DNA of 64,000 bases from Kappaphycus alvarezii (taxonomy: Eukaryota; Rhodophyta; Florideophyceae; Gigartinales; Solieriaceae). The translations under genes and the position numbers were made by a program. The DNA lies in NCBI GenBank assembly GCA_002205965.3, contig NADL03000009.1, positions 1 to 64,000 on the forward strand. The letters are read 5' to 3'. The notes below the pieces were generated by a model. It saw only the letters and a list, made by a program, of their open reading frames with translations. It searched no databases and was not told the DNA's origin. Below are positions 31,051-44,558 of the stretch, piece by piece (within the stretch, counting starts at the first letter, position 1; the number at the start of each line of letters is the position of its first letter).

Positions 31051-34000
31051 CTTTACTCATTGCCCCACCATTTGGTAAATATTACACGATGGTTGGTAAA
31101 ATTGGTATCCCTATGACCGGAAGGGATGGTGTAAAATGGTTCTCGTGTCGCAACAAACGAATTGGGTAGCATTGGTGTTTTGTTTTTTTTTTCCGTAGGT
31201 GTACCACAGTTGACCGATGAGAAAAGTAGTGAAATCAAAACACCGGAATATTAAAAAAACATATGATTATGTTTCAAAAAAATTTTGATTTCTGCTACAG
31301 AAACATCTAGAAATAAATTAGAACGTGACAACTCAAAAAAATAGCGGTACAATACTTTAATAGGAGAAGGAGCGCTCATTTCCGAAATAACACGATATTA
31401 CGATTCCCCGCATTTCAGCCGGAAAATCCAAGCCATGCGCTTTTGAATACCTCCACATAGCAAAAAGGATGGGAAATACCCCCAAATCCAGCGACAAATC
31501 TATCTCATCCGGCCCACACCGATGTAATTTACTAGATTTCAACCACCAGTAGCTCCTCAACTCCTCGTTGATCAAGCTGCCGCAAGATAACATGCGATAC
31601 AAAATCAATACTCCCTCCCTATCCGGGAGGACACTGAAGATGACAATGAGAGCCTTTCACGAGTTTAAATTTTTAAACGAGAAGGGAGGCAGCAGGGCAA
31701 TCGCTTAGACGGCCAACTTTAGTTTACAGCAATTCAAGGCAATATGGAAAGGATTCCAATTCGTATAGCGAGATTTTTGCTCTAGAAGAGGGCAAAAAAA
31801 GCACACATGTGCAAAAGGGTGCCCTTTTTATGACTCTCTGTGTCATGAAACGTGACAGGCAGCGATATTTAATTACCAAGATTTCAACCTGAAAATTTAA
31901 TCGTTCGGCAGACAAGTTGTTTATTTCATTTTACTTCTATCTGATGGCTCGTATGAGTAGTACGTCGGGTTCCGTGAGAAAAAGAAACTTTTGAAATACT
32001 CAGGGGGGAGAAGAATTTTCTTCTAATCATTCCGTGTCGCGGTACGATACAGATGGCACTTTTCAAACCGTCTTATCGCCCTTCTGGTGCGCTTAGTGAG
32101 GGCAAAAAATATTTCAGTAAGAAGCATGACCAATAAGGATTTATAGTCACGGTTTCGGTACTTCATAGCGTAGTGAGCACGAAATGGGGCTTTCATGAGA
32201 CTCATTCGGTTTCCGATTTTGCTATATTTTAGACTTTGCATTAGTTTTATTGGAAGATGCTCAGGAAGTTTCAGGATGAGAGAGAGTAACAAAAAATTTG
32301 TCCAATTTCTATTAAGTTTCCAGATAAATGGGCTCATTTAGTTGAAAAAATGTACCAAGGTAGTCAGAAGTTCATTCGTTGTATTCATCCGGCAAGAAGT
32401 GTACAAATGGAATTTTTTTCCTGCGAACCAGCTGCAGAGGATCTCCACATTTCTAGTGACCGATTTATTGTCGAGAACTACTTTGCGAGAAGTTGTTTTT
32501 GTAATGTGTTTGAATCGAAATCAAAATAGTCCAAGGCCTATTTTTATATTATTTTTCTTTTTTTCCTGGGGATTTTTCAGTTTCATATATTTCGCAATCC
32601 GTTACGGGCTTATGGCGGCAAGAAGTACCAAAAGAATCAAAATTAATGGTAAAATATTGGAATGACGCAGACTGGGAAGCGACTCTTCGTGTAATCAAAG
32701 CACCAAGAGAAGCACCGCTGTCGAATGGAGATGTTCTTTCGTGCTATGCTAGTGTAATTGGCTGAGAATTCGAAATCTCGGCGTTTTTTGAGTTATTTGT
32801 ATATCATTTCCGTTTGTCTGTAGTTGATTGCTTGTTTATTTCGAAGTTTATTTACATTAAATATAACTGCATATGGACATGTCGGTAGATTGATACATTA
32901 TTTTGTCTTTTCCTGGTTTCCAAATTATTCAGCTCTTTCCTGCTACAACTAATAGAGACCTAGTGGGCTCAATTGAATACAATATTCTGCAGTACTGGAA
33001 CAGTACTTATGTGGTATAATAGATATCATACAATTAGTAAATGCCACATTATACTGCAGACTTTATGTATACCCGCGGAAGCCATCACTGCTGTTCCCAC
33101 GTTTCTAACCGGCAATGAAGGAAAAGAAGTAACCGTATATTTCGAGAGAAAATCAAAATACAGCATAATGCTTCCTGGTGCTCTTGTCATAGGTAGTTTC
33201 ATCAGAAATGGGTAAAAAGAGCGCGGGAATCGATTTAAAAGGACAAATTGAGGATAGTTTGGATGTTACATGCGTTCTGGAAAAAGGGTAATTTTGCTGT
33301 GCTCGAAATAGTGCAAAGTTTTAAATCAACAAATGTATCAAATACTTGTTCCTGATCAGTGAATGAGTGACCATTTGATATCTTCTAGGTAATATTGTAA
33401 TATCAATAATTCATTTTTTGAATAACATGTTAATGTTAAAGCTGGAGAACCCCGACCTAATCACCATACCTACCCTATACTCACCTTGCTGTAAAAGCTA
33501 ACACAGCTCATTAATTCTAACAGTATTGTGTTCTGTGCGAATATTTCTAATTATATTGTATTTTTTGTAATCATTTTCCAGTTTCATGTAGTAGCAATTA
33601 ATACCCCATTTATAAAGTTATCTTTTGTAGAGATATTCTTACCAGCTATGATAAATTTTATGATCATTCTGACTTTTGCTTCACATAATACTCTTGAAAG
33701 ACGGATAAGATCTCTATATAAACTGAAAAAACACCTGTTAGGTGTCCTCCTTGCGCTCCTTCCCCCTCTTTATTTCATTGACCTTCGCGTCCTTTTTCTT
33801 CGATTTCAACTCTTAGTTTTCCTTGATAGGACTTTTTCTTTAATATTAGTGGGGGTGGAACTATAGCTCTGCATAAATGCGTATTAAATTATGACAAAGA
33901 ACCTCGAATCCTCCATGGGATCTTATTTCTGTGATTAATTCATTGACTTTATATCCGTTCAGTTGAGAAAGCTACTGCAAAAATCTGGAAAAGGTCCTCC

Positions 34001-37000
34001 TGTGCAATCTTATGGGGTTTTAAAAATTTGCAGATACTAGCGTGCGCATTAAATAATTTAGGGCCAGCATCCCAAGTATCTCTGGGCCGTAAAGAAAATT
34101 CGCATCTAATATATGGCTCCTGGCCAGCGCCTAGTCCAAAAAATTGCGCATTTCAGTTCCAACAACTATACTTTAACCTGCGGGCCGCTTACGCGTGGCA
34201 ACTATGAGTGTGTACGATGTATTCAGGTTTTTCACAGACGCGAAAGAAATGGACGGAGGTCAAGTACCCTTGTTCTCTCTAAGAAGTGCTGCATCAAGAT
34301 TTATAATGGGGTTTTACTGCCTCCGCCCAATATATTTGTCAGATTAGTCAACCAGTTGCTCATAAGCCATACATATTTATCCATGCTGTAGTGAAAATCT
34401 GTGTCACGATGTTTTTCTGCGATATCATGCAGTAAATTCCTGCAGAACCTTGCAGGAAACATTTTTCATACTTCATAGACCTCTCTGAATTTATTCAAGC
34501 CGAACTCTTAATCTCGTCATCGATTATAATATCCCGGCTACCATTCCATGTTCGAAAGTGAATCCATGGTCCAGATTCAATGCCCTAATAGCCTCCCTTG
34601 GATTCCTGGAGAACGAAACTGCAATACCATCAATGATTGTAAGGAATAAAGTTTATTGAGAAATGTAATCGAAAATCATACTGCTTAAAATTCTAGCAAG
34701 AATATTTTGTGCTATTTCAATGGCTTTTGTCATTTTTGGTGCATTACATGCAATATTTCCCCAGGAAAAGTGAAAACGGAACACAAAATTATCGGAGGAG
34801 TCATTTGATTCCTTTCATCTTAAAAATATCGGTAGCCCAACATAAAACGTATTTTATTTGGAAATTTCGGTAGTTGGAAAGAATAATTCTTACTGGTTAT
34901 TCACAAAGAACATCAGAGACGACTAGGACTGTGTGCATAGAAAATTTTGGCTTTTAATTTTCCCCGTTGTATTGAGAACACTTCTAGATCGTATTCTCCG
35001 GTTCGTTGCTTCTCATTTACGCCAGGCTGGCATTAGTTATTGACAATTAACGCAAAAAATCCTCCCATTGTATATCTTTATGTGTTTTCTGGGTACTTAA
35101 GTTGTTTTTTCTATGCCAACCGGAATTTTTTCAGAGCCTGGAATCAAAACAAACATCGTTGAATGAGGCTTATTCCAGAAAAAAATTGATGTACGGCTTC
35201 ATCTATCTCAATTTCCTTCCTCATATCCGTCCTTCAACTGCTTCCTCCCAACATTGTTGCAGGGTTCTCCTCACCTCATATCATAGTCGTAAGAACCGGT
35301 GTTACTTAGCACCTGTCCAACTACTCCCTCTGAAGGCATTTATAATATCTGAATGCGACAGAGACTTAAATTTTCTCAGCTAGACTGCATAGCGCACTGC
35401 TTGGATTAAATTAAATTCCGAACTCTCAATTTTTCCATCTAAATACTGTAAGTAGCGGGAGATAAAATCGTAATGATCCTTGCGCCTTTTCATTTTCCCA
35501 TGCAAATAGTTCTTGAGCATAAATTTTGAAGTGATATATTATTTAGCGTTTATGATCCCAAAAGAAATTTAAGAAAAGTTCTTTTACATTCAAAAGTTGT
35601 TCTTATCTTTAAATTTCTGTTTCTTCGCTCAGTTTCCGATATTGGGCTCCATTAAATCATAAAATTACACAAAATTCATGGAGCAAAACACTCTGTACGC
35701 ACTTTACATACTTATTAAGTGAGAAAGATATTTAAGCTCCAAATTCCTCGTTTTTCACATCGATTTACTTTCCTTTGGGGCGATCTGAACACTTAAAAAT
35801 ACATGAATCTCGCACATTCCCTTCAAGAAATGTTCAAGCTAAAGTGCAACGAAAAACTTTCTTCGGGATAGCATTGACTCAACTTTTATTTTTTATGTCG
35901 ACAGTAAAACTACCATTGGGTTTTCAGTAAGAGCTAAAGGGCGTTTCGGGCATATCTCGTCATTTTATCCGCAAATGGAGGAAAAGGACTTTTTATGTAT
36001 ATGTAACCTTTTTTCAACAGAATCAAAATTACTCCCGCAATTAAATAGCATTTTTGAGACCCTCATTTATCTTTTATTGAATTAGATGCTTTCAAAATGT
36101 GTCCTTGAATATTTTAAATTCATGTACCTAGACTCATCCTTCCCTTAGCTCTACGTCGCTATAGTCTTTGCGGAAATATTGCACCATTTTTGTACCATTA
36201 TTAACCTTCCCCAAAACCTTGATGTTATTTTATTCATATTTTAGACCCATGCAACAGCTGCTAAACGATTGAAGACGTGTCATGTTAGGTGCATATTTAT
36301 GAAACCAAGGCGCCGTCCAACGTTATCAGAATACTTTGGAACCACTATTATACTGTACGAAACATTGAAACAAACTCGATTTAGCCAGGTTGCAGAGCTA
36401 CTTCCTAATAAATGCAGTATTGACGAGGTACTTACTTGCAATGATATCTCCTTATATTTTTGTTTTTGTTCGTGCATCATGAAAATGTTACATATATTAA
36501 CGAAGTTCTCTCAGCTTATGCTAGCTGTTGGTCATAAAACATTAAGAACTTCGAAGTAATGAGACATCCGATAGCTCTGCCACATTATTTTCGCTCTTTC
36601 AAGTCTTACATCCTCGAACAGGTGTTATGTCATACTTAGCAACGATCTGTCAAGATTTAAATGAAGTTGCAGAGATTTGACCAAATGATAAGGAATATAG
36701 CTTTAAATCCGAGCGATGAAGTAAGTCCGAGTGTGAAACGGGGAATTGCTGATGATTTTTTCATTGTTATAAAGAAACTCTACCTGCGATACGAATGCAG
36801 AAGATTAATGTTACTAACTTTTTGAATATGAGGTCGACGAAAATAATAAAATAAAGAGTTTCCGTGACTCTTTGGGAGTGTAACGCAATCAAGAGTGTAT
36901 ATAGCATCAATTAAATGATAAGAAACGCAGAATGAATGAAATTGACATATTTTTTTAAAAAATGGCATTTATTGAGGTTCCTACACAGATCTTCTAAGAA

Positions 37001-38609
37001 TAAATAGATGCTACGTAAAATTTTGCCATGAATAGCTCTGCATCAGGAAGTAATTTTTCGTGGAAGTGTTTTAATTATGTTAAGTCGGGGGACAGGGTAA
37101 TTGAATAGGAATGTTTTAAATAGAGCCAGCACAGCGTACTGCAATAAACAGTGAACATCATGAATTTAAAAATAGATAGAATAGGCCTAGATCTACTTTC
37201 ATCGGAAAGGGCTATGAAAACATTATTACATGAAATTCTAATTTCTGCGATTAATACACTATATTAGGAGTTCCTATACTTCCCCGTCGAGATTGATATC
37301 TATGGCGCCTTGGCCGACGACAGCAAGGGTTTTTCCGCCGCCCTGCTTCCTTCGCTGCTTCCCGTCGCGGTTCCTCCCCTCAACAGGAGCTCCGCGACTT
37401 CGTTACCCGTTTTTCATTTAGTCTCCAAATAATGCAGGGGCGAAAGGTTTCTACCCACCGCCCGCATCCGTAGTTAATTTATGAATACCCTCCGCACGCT
37501 TCTGTGCGACATTGTACAATCAATATAGATTTACCACCACCATACTTGATTACCCCGTGTAGTTATTTAAGAGGCGTTAACGTAACTTCAGAAGATCTCC
37601 CAATTGCTTTGACTTTAAGATTATCCCATCCTGATGCAACAGATCCCCATAATATATAGGATACCCAACTTACAACGAGCAGTGACATTCGAATGAAAAA
37701 TGGATCAATATTATTGATTCATCCTATCGAATCTTTGTAAACGGTACAGATCAATACAGAATCTGATTAAACAGAAGATTCTTACTTTTATCCAATCTGA
37801 AAGCCTACCAAAACGTTGCGGGGTAGATCAGAACTTTGCATAGTTTACTTCGCATGATTATTGTTACTGGACGAACTTTAAAGACGTTCGGAGATTTTGA
37901 AAGATATAAACAAGTTGATATTTCCCCTATATGTTTTTATACCTTTCGAATCACAAAAAGAGTATTTTAACGACAATATTATGTGTGGTTCCATTCCTGT
38001 TGACGGAAAAGTCTTAATATCAATACAATATTTCTTTACTTCTAGGACTACTACTAGACGTGTACCAAAATCCCTCTCATATTCTGGTCAGACTAAATAT
38101 AAGCTGCAGAATTGGTGGTGAGAAAATATATAAAATTCATACAAACTGAGATAGAAGTTATCATTGACCGCTCCAAAGTTTATTTGAGTACCAAATGAGG
38201 GATTCCACAAACATGTTATGCATTTTTGAGGAAGACAGTCTGATGGAAAACCTTAGAATAACTATAAATTAACAGGATGACCGTAGGGAAGTAAGAAGTA
38301 ACATATCGATGAGATGAACTCGCGAAAGTGCATATGATTTGATGTATAGCTTAAAATCAGCTCAAAAGGTACCATACTTCATTTGGTAACTCCAAATGTG
38401 GGTGGAAGCCGAACAAATGCTAAATTCTGGAATGCATAGCCTCTCGCAAAAACATTGGGGTATGAGCTCAACAGGTAATATATTGCGCAAGCAGTTGCTT
38501 GGGAATTTTTTTTGAGTGCGTGAAGCTCATCCTTGATGATTATAGAGCAGAGAGATAGTAATAGGAGAGAGCGATGAAATAGGTAGAGGAAGGAAATGAT
38601 GAAACTGGC
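31051..38609. other. AT-rich stretch without recognisable genes
   Basis: About 7.5 kb, markedly AT-rich. The best open frames (for example 33528-33866 +, 112 codons, hydrophobic; 31357-31608 -; 34113-34391 +) have no motifs and are as expected from composition. About 37265-37500 is a GC-rich island (GACGACAGCAAGGG, CCGCGACTTCG) unlike its surroundings, perhaps a short insertion. Probably old, mutated repeat sequence. Confidence 0.5.
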
Positions 38610-39197
38610 ATGGTATTATATCGTCAGAAAAATGTCGTTACCACGTGTTTGATTAAAAAACTATTCAGCGCTGCCGAGCTCACAGATCTGACCTCTCATT
38701 TTAAAAATATGATTAATGCAATCAGGTTTACAACAATTCCTGTAAGAAAAACTTATCCTCTCTCCAAAACTGAAGTGAAACCGTTAGGGCCAGCTAGGCG
38801 GCTAAGGAACAAAGAAATTCTCAAAGCTGTTCTATTAGGAAGCAAATGTGGAATAATATATTTTTGGCCCGTAGTTCTGTATCCGGTAGCAAAAAGCGCA
38901 CGACGCTGTTGTGTTTACAGTACTCACCAGCGGGCCGAACTACGTCGTCTACATGATTCCAACTACTCAAATCGAACAACGGAATACGGAACGGGGTCCG
39001 AGCGGACTATGGGATACTGGGCGAGAGAACGGGGGATTCATCGCGTAGCAGATCTCTTTCCACGCATGCTCTTTTGCGTTGCAGCCGGGACATACAAATA
39101 TAACGGGAAAGAGGAGGGAGCAGTAGTTGGCGTATTACAGATGGGAATCATTGACAAAGTAAAACGTATCTTAAGAGGAAACCTCCAAGCAAGTTAG
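38610..39197 (+). CDS. Hypothetical protein, 195 codons
   Basis: Uninterrupted frame at the border between AT-rich DNA and the DDE-YqaJ element. The first 90 codons are AT-rich; from about 38880 the composition becomes GC-richer and the product Arg/Tyr-rich (THQRAELRRLHDSNYSNRT). No conserved motif is recognised. It could be an upstream part of the adjacent transposon or chance. Confidence 0.3.
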   Translation: MVLYRQKNVVTTCLIKKLFSAAELTDLTSHFKNMINAIRFTTIPVRKTYPLSKTEVKPLGPARRLRNKEILKAVLLGSKCGIIYFWPVVLYPVAKSARRCCVYSTHQRAELRRLHDSNYSNRTTEYGTGSERTMGYWARERGIHRVADLFPRMLFCVAAGTYKYNGKEEGAVVGVLQMGIIDKVKRILRGNLQAS

Positions 39198-39594
39198 CAT
39201 TTAAGATTAAAATCTGATGACACATTACGTTGGCTGGGATCCCCTACTATATGTATGTCTTATATATGCGTTCGTCCCCGATCTCTTCTAATTAGTATTC
39301 CGTAATGTAACGCATCTTGTAGTGCACGCAAATAATGAATCCGAAGCACTGAAGAAGTCCTTCCAATCTGTGTTCCTTCATGGTGAATGACCGTGCGCCG
39401 TATCTCCATGCATGCTGCGTGATCTTTTTTTATAATGCACCAATTGTGTGACGTTTTAGTGAATATTCGTGATTCACGAAAAAAAGAGAGAATTACACGC
39501 TATTTTGCTTGATTCACGCTCGATGCGTGCATTTCACCCAGTTCCTGGGTGATAAACACGATATTAGTGTGTAAATAACGCAGTCGTTTTGCAA

Positions 39595-42500
39595 ATGAGC
39601 GTAATGAACCCCCCGAGAGCTTGTTTATACACGCACCAGAAACGTGATTCATCAAGACTATCCCCTTCAGCTTCGACCTCAGTACTTTATCGTCACCTTT
39701 TGAAACATATGCAACTTATCTTCGATGATCTCCCGAACGCCCCCCCTCTCAGTACATTCAGACCATCTCCAGAACGAAACGTTTTCAGAACAAACCTGAC
39801 ACCAGATTCTGCATTCAATACTTCACAGAGTGAGCTCTCTAATGATAATCATATCGATTCGGCACAACACCCCGTCGCGGCACATGTCTTGAGATTGAAG
39901 ACAAAAACACCGACTTCATCCCGTCTTGATCAACTACTATGGGATACTACGCGTTTTGGCAGTAATTTCAATCAAATCAGACGCAGATTGGACTTTACAG
40001 TGAAGCAAGTAGATAGTAGTGACAGTATCAACACACGCCTCCAAAGCTAACATTGACCGCACCCTCAAAATCTGATTTGTCATAAATTCCTTCTGAGGCG
40101 CCCCATGATGATGAAGCCGGCCTGTTAGAAATCGAGAAACACTCTGACGACTCTATTTCCTCCGCTGAAGGCGTAATTGAAGACAATGAAACAGCTTTAC
40201 GCGTCAAAGATGCTCGTAACGCTGAGTTCTTGCGATTGAGGAATAGAGTAAGGCGTCAAAACAATGAGTTGGAAACAAGGGATACAATGACCGAGGACTG
40301 GTGGTATGGGGTGTTTTTTGATCCTATTTCATCATTTTTAGATCAAGATTATGAGTCTTCGAGGGGATATCAAAATGATGAAGAGCTGAGATGTAATTCT
40401 GTATTTGATTCTAGCATTGAAAGTCAAATACGAGGAAGATTGACGGGATGGAACTGCTCATCTTCATTTCAGAAGTTAGAGATGGAGTAGACGAGCTGAT
40501 TTTGTTTTGGGAAAAAGATTTGTTTACGAGGCGAACGAAATCTTTGAAAATGTCGTTCAGGAGGTCCGAACTGGTATTCCTTTCCGTTATGTTGTAACTG
40601 CTCCTTCAATGACTAGGGCGGACATTCTAGATGTATTTTTACCTGCCAGTATTCTGGAAAAGCTATGCATACACATGAACTGGGTGCTCAAAGCAAAGTG
40701 GCTAGCGGCTACAACCGATGTTGAAAGTAAGGGCGTCATCGTCATAAATTTGCCCTCTGCGTCCTATAACGCAAGCGTTGGTGTCATGATAGACCCTGCC
40801 AATTGTGAGTTCTTTTTCAGACGGGCATTTCTGGGGAGATGAATAAACAGATCCGGTCCGCTATGAGCTGTATACAGGAGAGAAGACAGAAAGCAATGAA
40901 ATGTGGCGACAGTTGGTTCAATAAACCGTTGGAAGGAAACGCACTTATTACGGAATTGTAACAGGAGCTGGCAGCTGTTAACAGGAGATATGTTTACGTT
41001 CCAAAGTATACCGTATTTAGCCTTGATGATGACCACAGTCTCTTACGTTCAAGAGCCGTTGCAGATTTGACCAATTTTGTCACACGTCAACAACCCACAG
41101 AAGGCCTTTGGACTGGTAAGCAATGCTGTGTGCTCAGCGTTGACTGCTGCTATCGTGGCGAGTCATTTTTCTAGGCCTGGCGAAAGATTTTTTCACGCTT
41201 GGGAGCGCCTAGTTCAACTGATTCAAGAAGCAGCAACGCCTGGATGTATAAAGCCAATGGCAGATGCAATATTTGCTGCAGAACGTGGCCATAAATCAAG
41301 GGAAACCATTAACTTTATTAATGATAAGATTACTGCCACAGGGATTGGAACGCACAAACGAAGCCTAGACTATCCATTTGTTTGGGTGATGTACCTGTCC
41401 GGAAAAAGCACAAGGGTATGTGTGTTACTGAAAAAGAATGTCGTGATGTGTACAGTGCGACCCGGTGGCCTAGTGGTAGTACAGGGAGGAAATTTGAGGC
41501 TTACATATACCAAGAAAGCTTCTCCGGTCGAATTACGTCTATTTCACAACGGCGAGGGAATGTTTGGTTCCAACACATTCGCTCTTATCCAAAGCATTAC
41601 TTCCGCCGCTCTTTCTCAGATCAAGATATCGATAACCTGCAACATGTATACAGTATGGATGGCGATAGTCGCAACACAACAAACCGAAGCAAATCAGAGA
41701 AATGCTTTCTTCCAAAAGCAAATGTGGCACAGGCCTTGCTTGATGTTTCTCACTTTTCTTTTCTCCAGGCATAGGACCCTTTATGTTTCTTGGCAAGAGC
41801 CTTCCAACTAACTTCACGAACCACTCAGGAGTTTCTTCTTCTGTTGCAAAGGGCAATGATAAGAATGTTAAAACACTGGGGGATAAATTAAGAGAAATGG
41901 TATTAGTAAGAAGATCTAATGCTGTCCCTTGCGATGCGTTTGACGCCAAAGCACATCTTCGAATGGAGTGAGACACGGTGCTGGAAGCGATCAGTTTAAA
42001 GGCATGCTCAGTGTCGTCTGATGTGGTCTGAGAACTTCACTGAGCAATCTGTTTCACAACTAATGAATTGCTCCCAATCATCTCTCACCGCGATGAGAGT
42101 TCAGGATCTTAAATCTATTCTAGTCAGTGTGTGACACAGTGAGCCGTCATCGCTTCGGAAACAACAGCTAGTCGCTAAAATTCTTCAACAGAAGAAAGAT
42201 GTTGAAGAAAGAGTTGAACAGCTTGACGTTGTACAGAACTAAGATGAATAATCAATGCTTTTCCAAAATGAGACTCGACTGCGAACATCATTATACCAAG
42301 CATTGCTTAAAGCATGGTGTATGAATCCTTTCATAACGACTCCTGGTATGAAAAAGGGATCTTTGAACGAGACCTAGTTCCTGAAAAACTTACCAGAGTT
42401 TGTAAATGCTCACAAAATGAGAACAATTCTATCATTTGGGCAAGCTTCCGAATATGATTCATGTTTAGAGAGAAAGTTTCGTGTAGAATATATAAGAACT

Positions 42501-43680
42501 GTTGGATTATCGACTCTAACGAACTGAGGGTCTTATCAGGTAGCCCTGATGGCATTGCAGCTGTCTCAACTGAAGATAGTCATTTAATTCTCGCCGCAAT
42601 CGAAGTGGAGACCATGGCATCCATAAATACCATAGATGATGCTACTAAGATACTAAAGAAGTTTGGAGCGTTTGCTTCAATAGAAACAATTGGAAATTAT
42701 GCACAAACAAACTCCTCCTTTCAGTAGATTGTGCCAACTACCCCATATCGACTTCAATTTCTGCATTATAGTGCTGTACTTGGATAACAGCAAATTCTTT
42801 TGTGGTTGCGAAAGGAAGCAACACGGGAGTTGGAGAGGTAATTTATGGTGTGCTGCTAGGGTTTTCAACGCAGCTTACATTCTTCTATGTTTACGTGCGT
42901 TAATCCATTCAAAGGGGCCATTTTGGATGGGTAGGAGATGTATCTAATGAGATTCCGAAGGAGTACGATTCTCTGTTGTCTTCGAGTTACGCCTCAGATC
43001 TGGACTCGTATGCTTCATTTTACAATCTCAGCATGGAATACAAGAAATTAGCTACAGATAGAGGCCCACTACTACCTGTCCAAACGATCAGGACTGCTGG
43101 CCTTGTTTACTGGAACCACCTCAAGGGTCGTGTCGATAAATTTTCAAGAGCCTTGCAAAGCTTGTGTTACACTAACTCCACTGAGAACCCAATTTTGAGC
43201 ATTTTAGGTCGTCCGCTTTTCTCCCAAGTGAACAATTCAGAAATTTTTACCGTTTATTCTGCAATTTTCTACCGTTTATCTATAGCAAAGCAGAAAGGAA
43301 TTTTGAAAGTTCTCTCAGACTTAGATTCTGAAAACCCTATGTACCACAAAATAAGCCATGATGTTTCTCGTGGTTTAACCTTTGCTTGTTTTTGCAAGAG
43401 GTATTGCAAATCATTTTAAGGAATAAATATTAAATTTGTAGAATTCGAATAGTACAACAGAGGCAAAAGTGAAGGTACCGCTAAAACCCATGTCTACAAA
43501 GAATGCTGTCTCTAAGTATAATCGTCCTTCCTACAGAGAAAGAAGACTTTCAAACATAACTGAGCATGTCAAGGTCATTGGAAAATTTGCATACTGTTCC
43601 TTATGTTCATTCAGTTATGCCATCTGAGTAGAAAATAAGAACATGAAGCGGAAGCGGGTAGAGCGTAAAACAGTGGTGTT
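39595..43680 (+). pseudogene. DDE transposase-like plus SAP-like plus YqaJ-like nuclease protein
   Basis: Collinear frames: an N-terminal Ser-rich region (39595-40050); an acidic region (about 40106-40489); a folded segment with KRFVYEANEIFENV and VVTAPSMTRADILDVFLP (40507-40842); LDDDHSLLRS (41022-41051) with candidate first Asp; NNPQKAFGLVSNAV, FSRPGERFFHAWERL, then FAAERGHKSRETINFI (about 41272-41319), where the other family member has ADRG; GTHKRSLDYPFV and HKGMCVTEKE; LTAMRVQDLKSIL (about 42088-42125), SAP-like; GSLNE (42357-42371), SPDGI (42542-42556), IEVET (42599-42613) and YRLQFLHYSAVLG (about 42745-42783), the YqaJ/lambda-exonuclease motifs with Lys of E-x-K replaced by Glu; and KGRVDKFSR (43123-43149). 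It ends in YCSLC (about 43594-43608), interrupted by the gypsy LTR. Many frameshifts. The nuclease class resects DNA ends in phages; its role in a transposon is unknown. Confidence 0.62.
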
Positions 43681-44429
43681 TGTAGTGCAACAGGCACGAC
43701 GGGAGTGTTCTAAAAGCGAACAGGGAAAAGCGATCCGTATTTGATCGAGGGCAACCTGACTATTAGAGTCAAAAAGGTTCCCGAAAAGGGAATGGGGAAA
43801 TACGCGCACAAGCGCAAGGGAAAAGGGCAACGCAAAGAGCCAAAGAAAGAACACACAACGCGTGAATGTAACGCAGCGCAAAGTGCAATGTAAAAGGGCA
43901 GTAGCCACGGATACACGTCCTCCGCGCAAAGGACGAGGGATACAGTCCTTCCAATAGGACAAAGACAAAAGGAATAGGTATAAACCTGACGCAGCGCGAC
44001 GGGCTCAAATAGCCAAGCTGACGGGCGGGGCCGAAGGGATAGTAGCTACTATAGCTGCACGCGCGGCGCCTTAACGAAAAGGGAACGCGGGATGCAGGAG
44101 CAACAACTAGAGCCGAAACCGAACAACGGTGAAGAAGACGGTACCTCCGGTACCTTTACTAGTGGTGGTGCGACCTTGCACCAGAATAAATACTAAGTAA
44201 AGTTACTAGCTAGTAGTTAGGACAAGTGTCACTCTGTTAGTTGATTAGCCCAAAATAAATATCAGGTCCAGGTATTGGACCGCCCATCCCGATAGGGTCT
44301 CGACCATGGGCCTAGAGGGCCACTGTAAATAAACTGTAAATAACGTAGTACAGTAACAGTGTGGCACGCGCCACCTACTATAAAATACACATTGACTTTT
44401 CAAATCAATAAAAGTGCTATTGCACTACA
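43681..44429 (-). repeat. 3' LTR of chromovirus (left)
   Basis: 749 bp, TGTAGTG...CACTACA. Aligns along its whole length with 57798-58551. On the + strand a TATAAAA (about 44379) and AATAAAAG (44407) lie near one end, which could support transcription outward, antisense to the element. Confidence 0.92.
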
Positions 44430-44440
44430 TCTCCCCTTCT
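44430..44440 (-). promoter_or_regulatory. Polypurine tract
   Basis: The minus strand reads AGAAGGGGAGA immediately before the LTR, the primer site for plus-strand synthesis. This fixes the element's orientation. Confidence 0.75.
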
Positions 44441-44558
44441 GAGCGCACAGGCGCAGGGTTTGATTCGAATTCTAAAAAGCAAAATACCGGGAATCAGTTT
44501 CCCACGTCGGGCGGCAACGCCACGTTTCTTTCAAAAACCCGTCGTCGTAGCAACAAAA

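Noticed and set aside
33528..33866. 112-codon hydrophobic frame as a membrane protein gene
   Set aside because: It lies in very AT-rich DNA, where Phe/Ile/Leu-rich frames arise by chance, and no conserved motif or neighbour supports it.
44455..44480. GGTTTGATTCGAATTC as a tRNA T-arm
   Set aside because: No acceptor or anticodon arms can be folded around it, and it belongs to the chromovirus 3' region.
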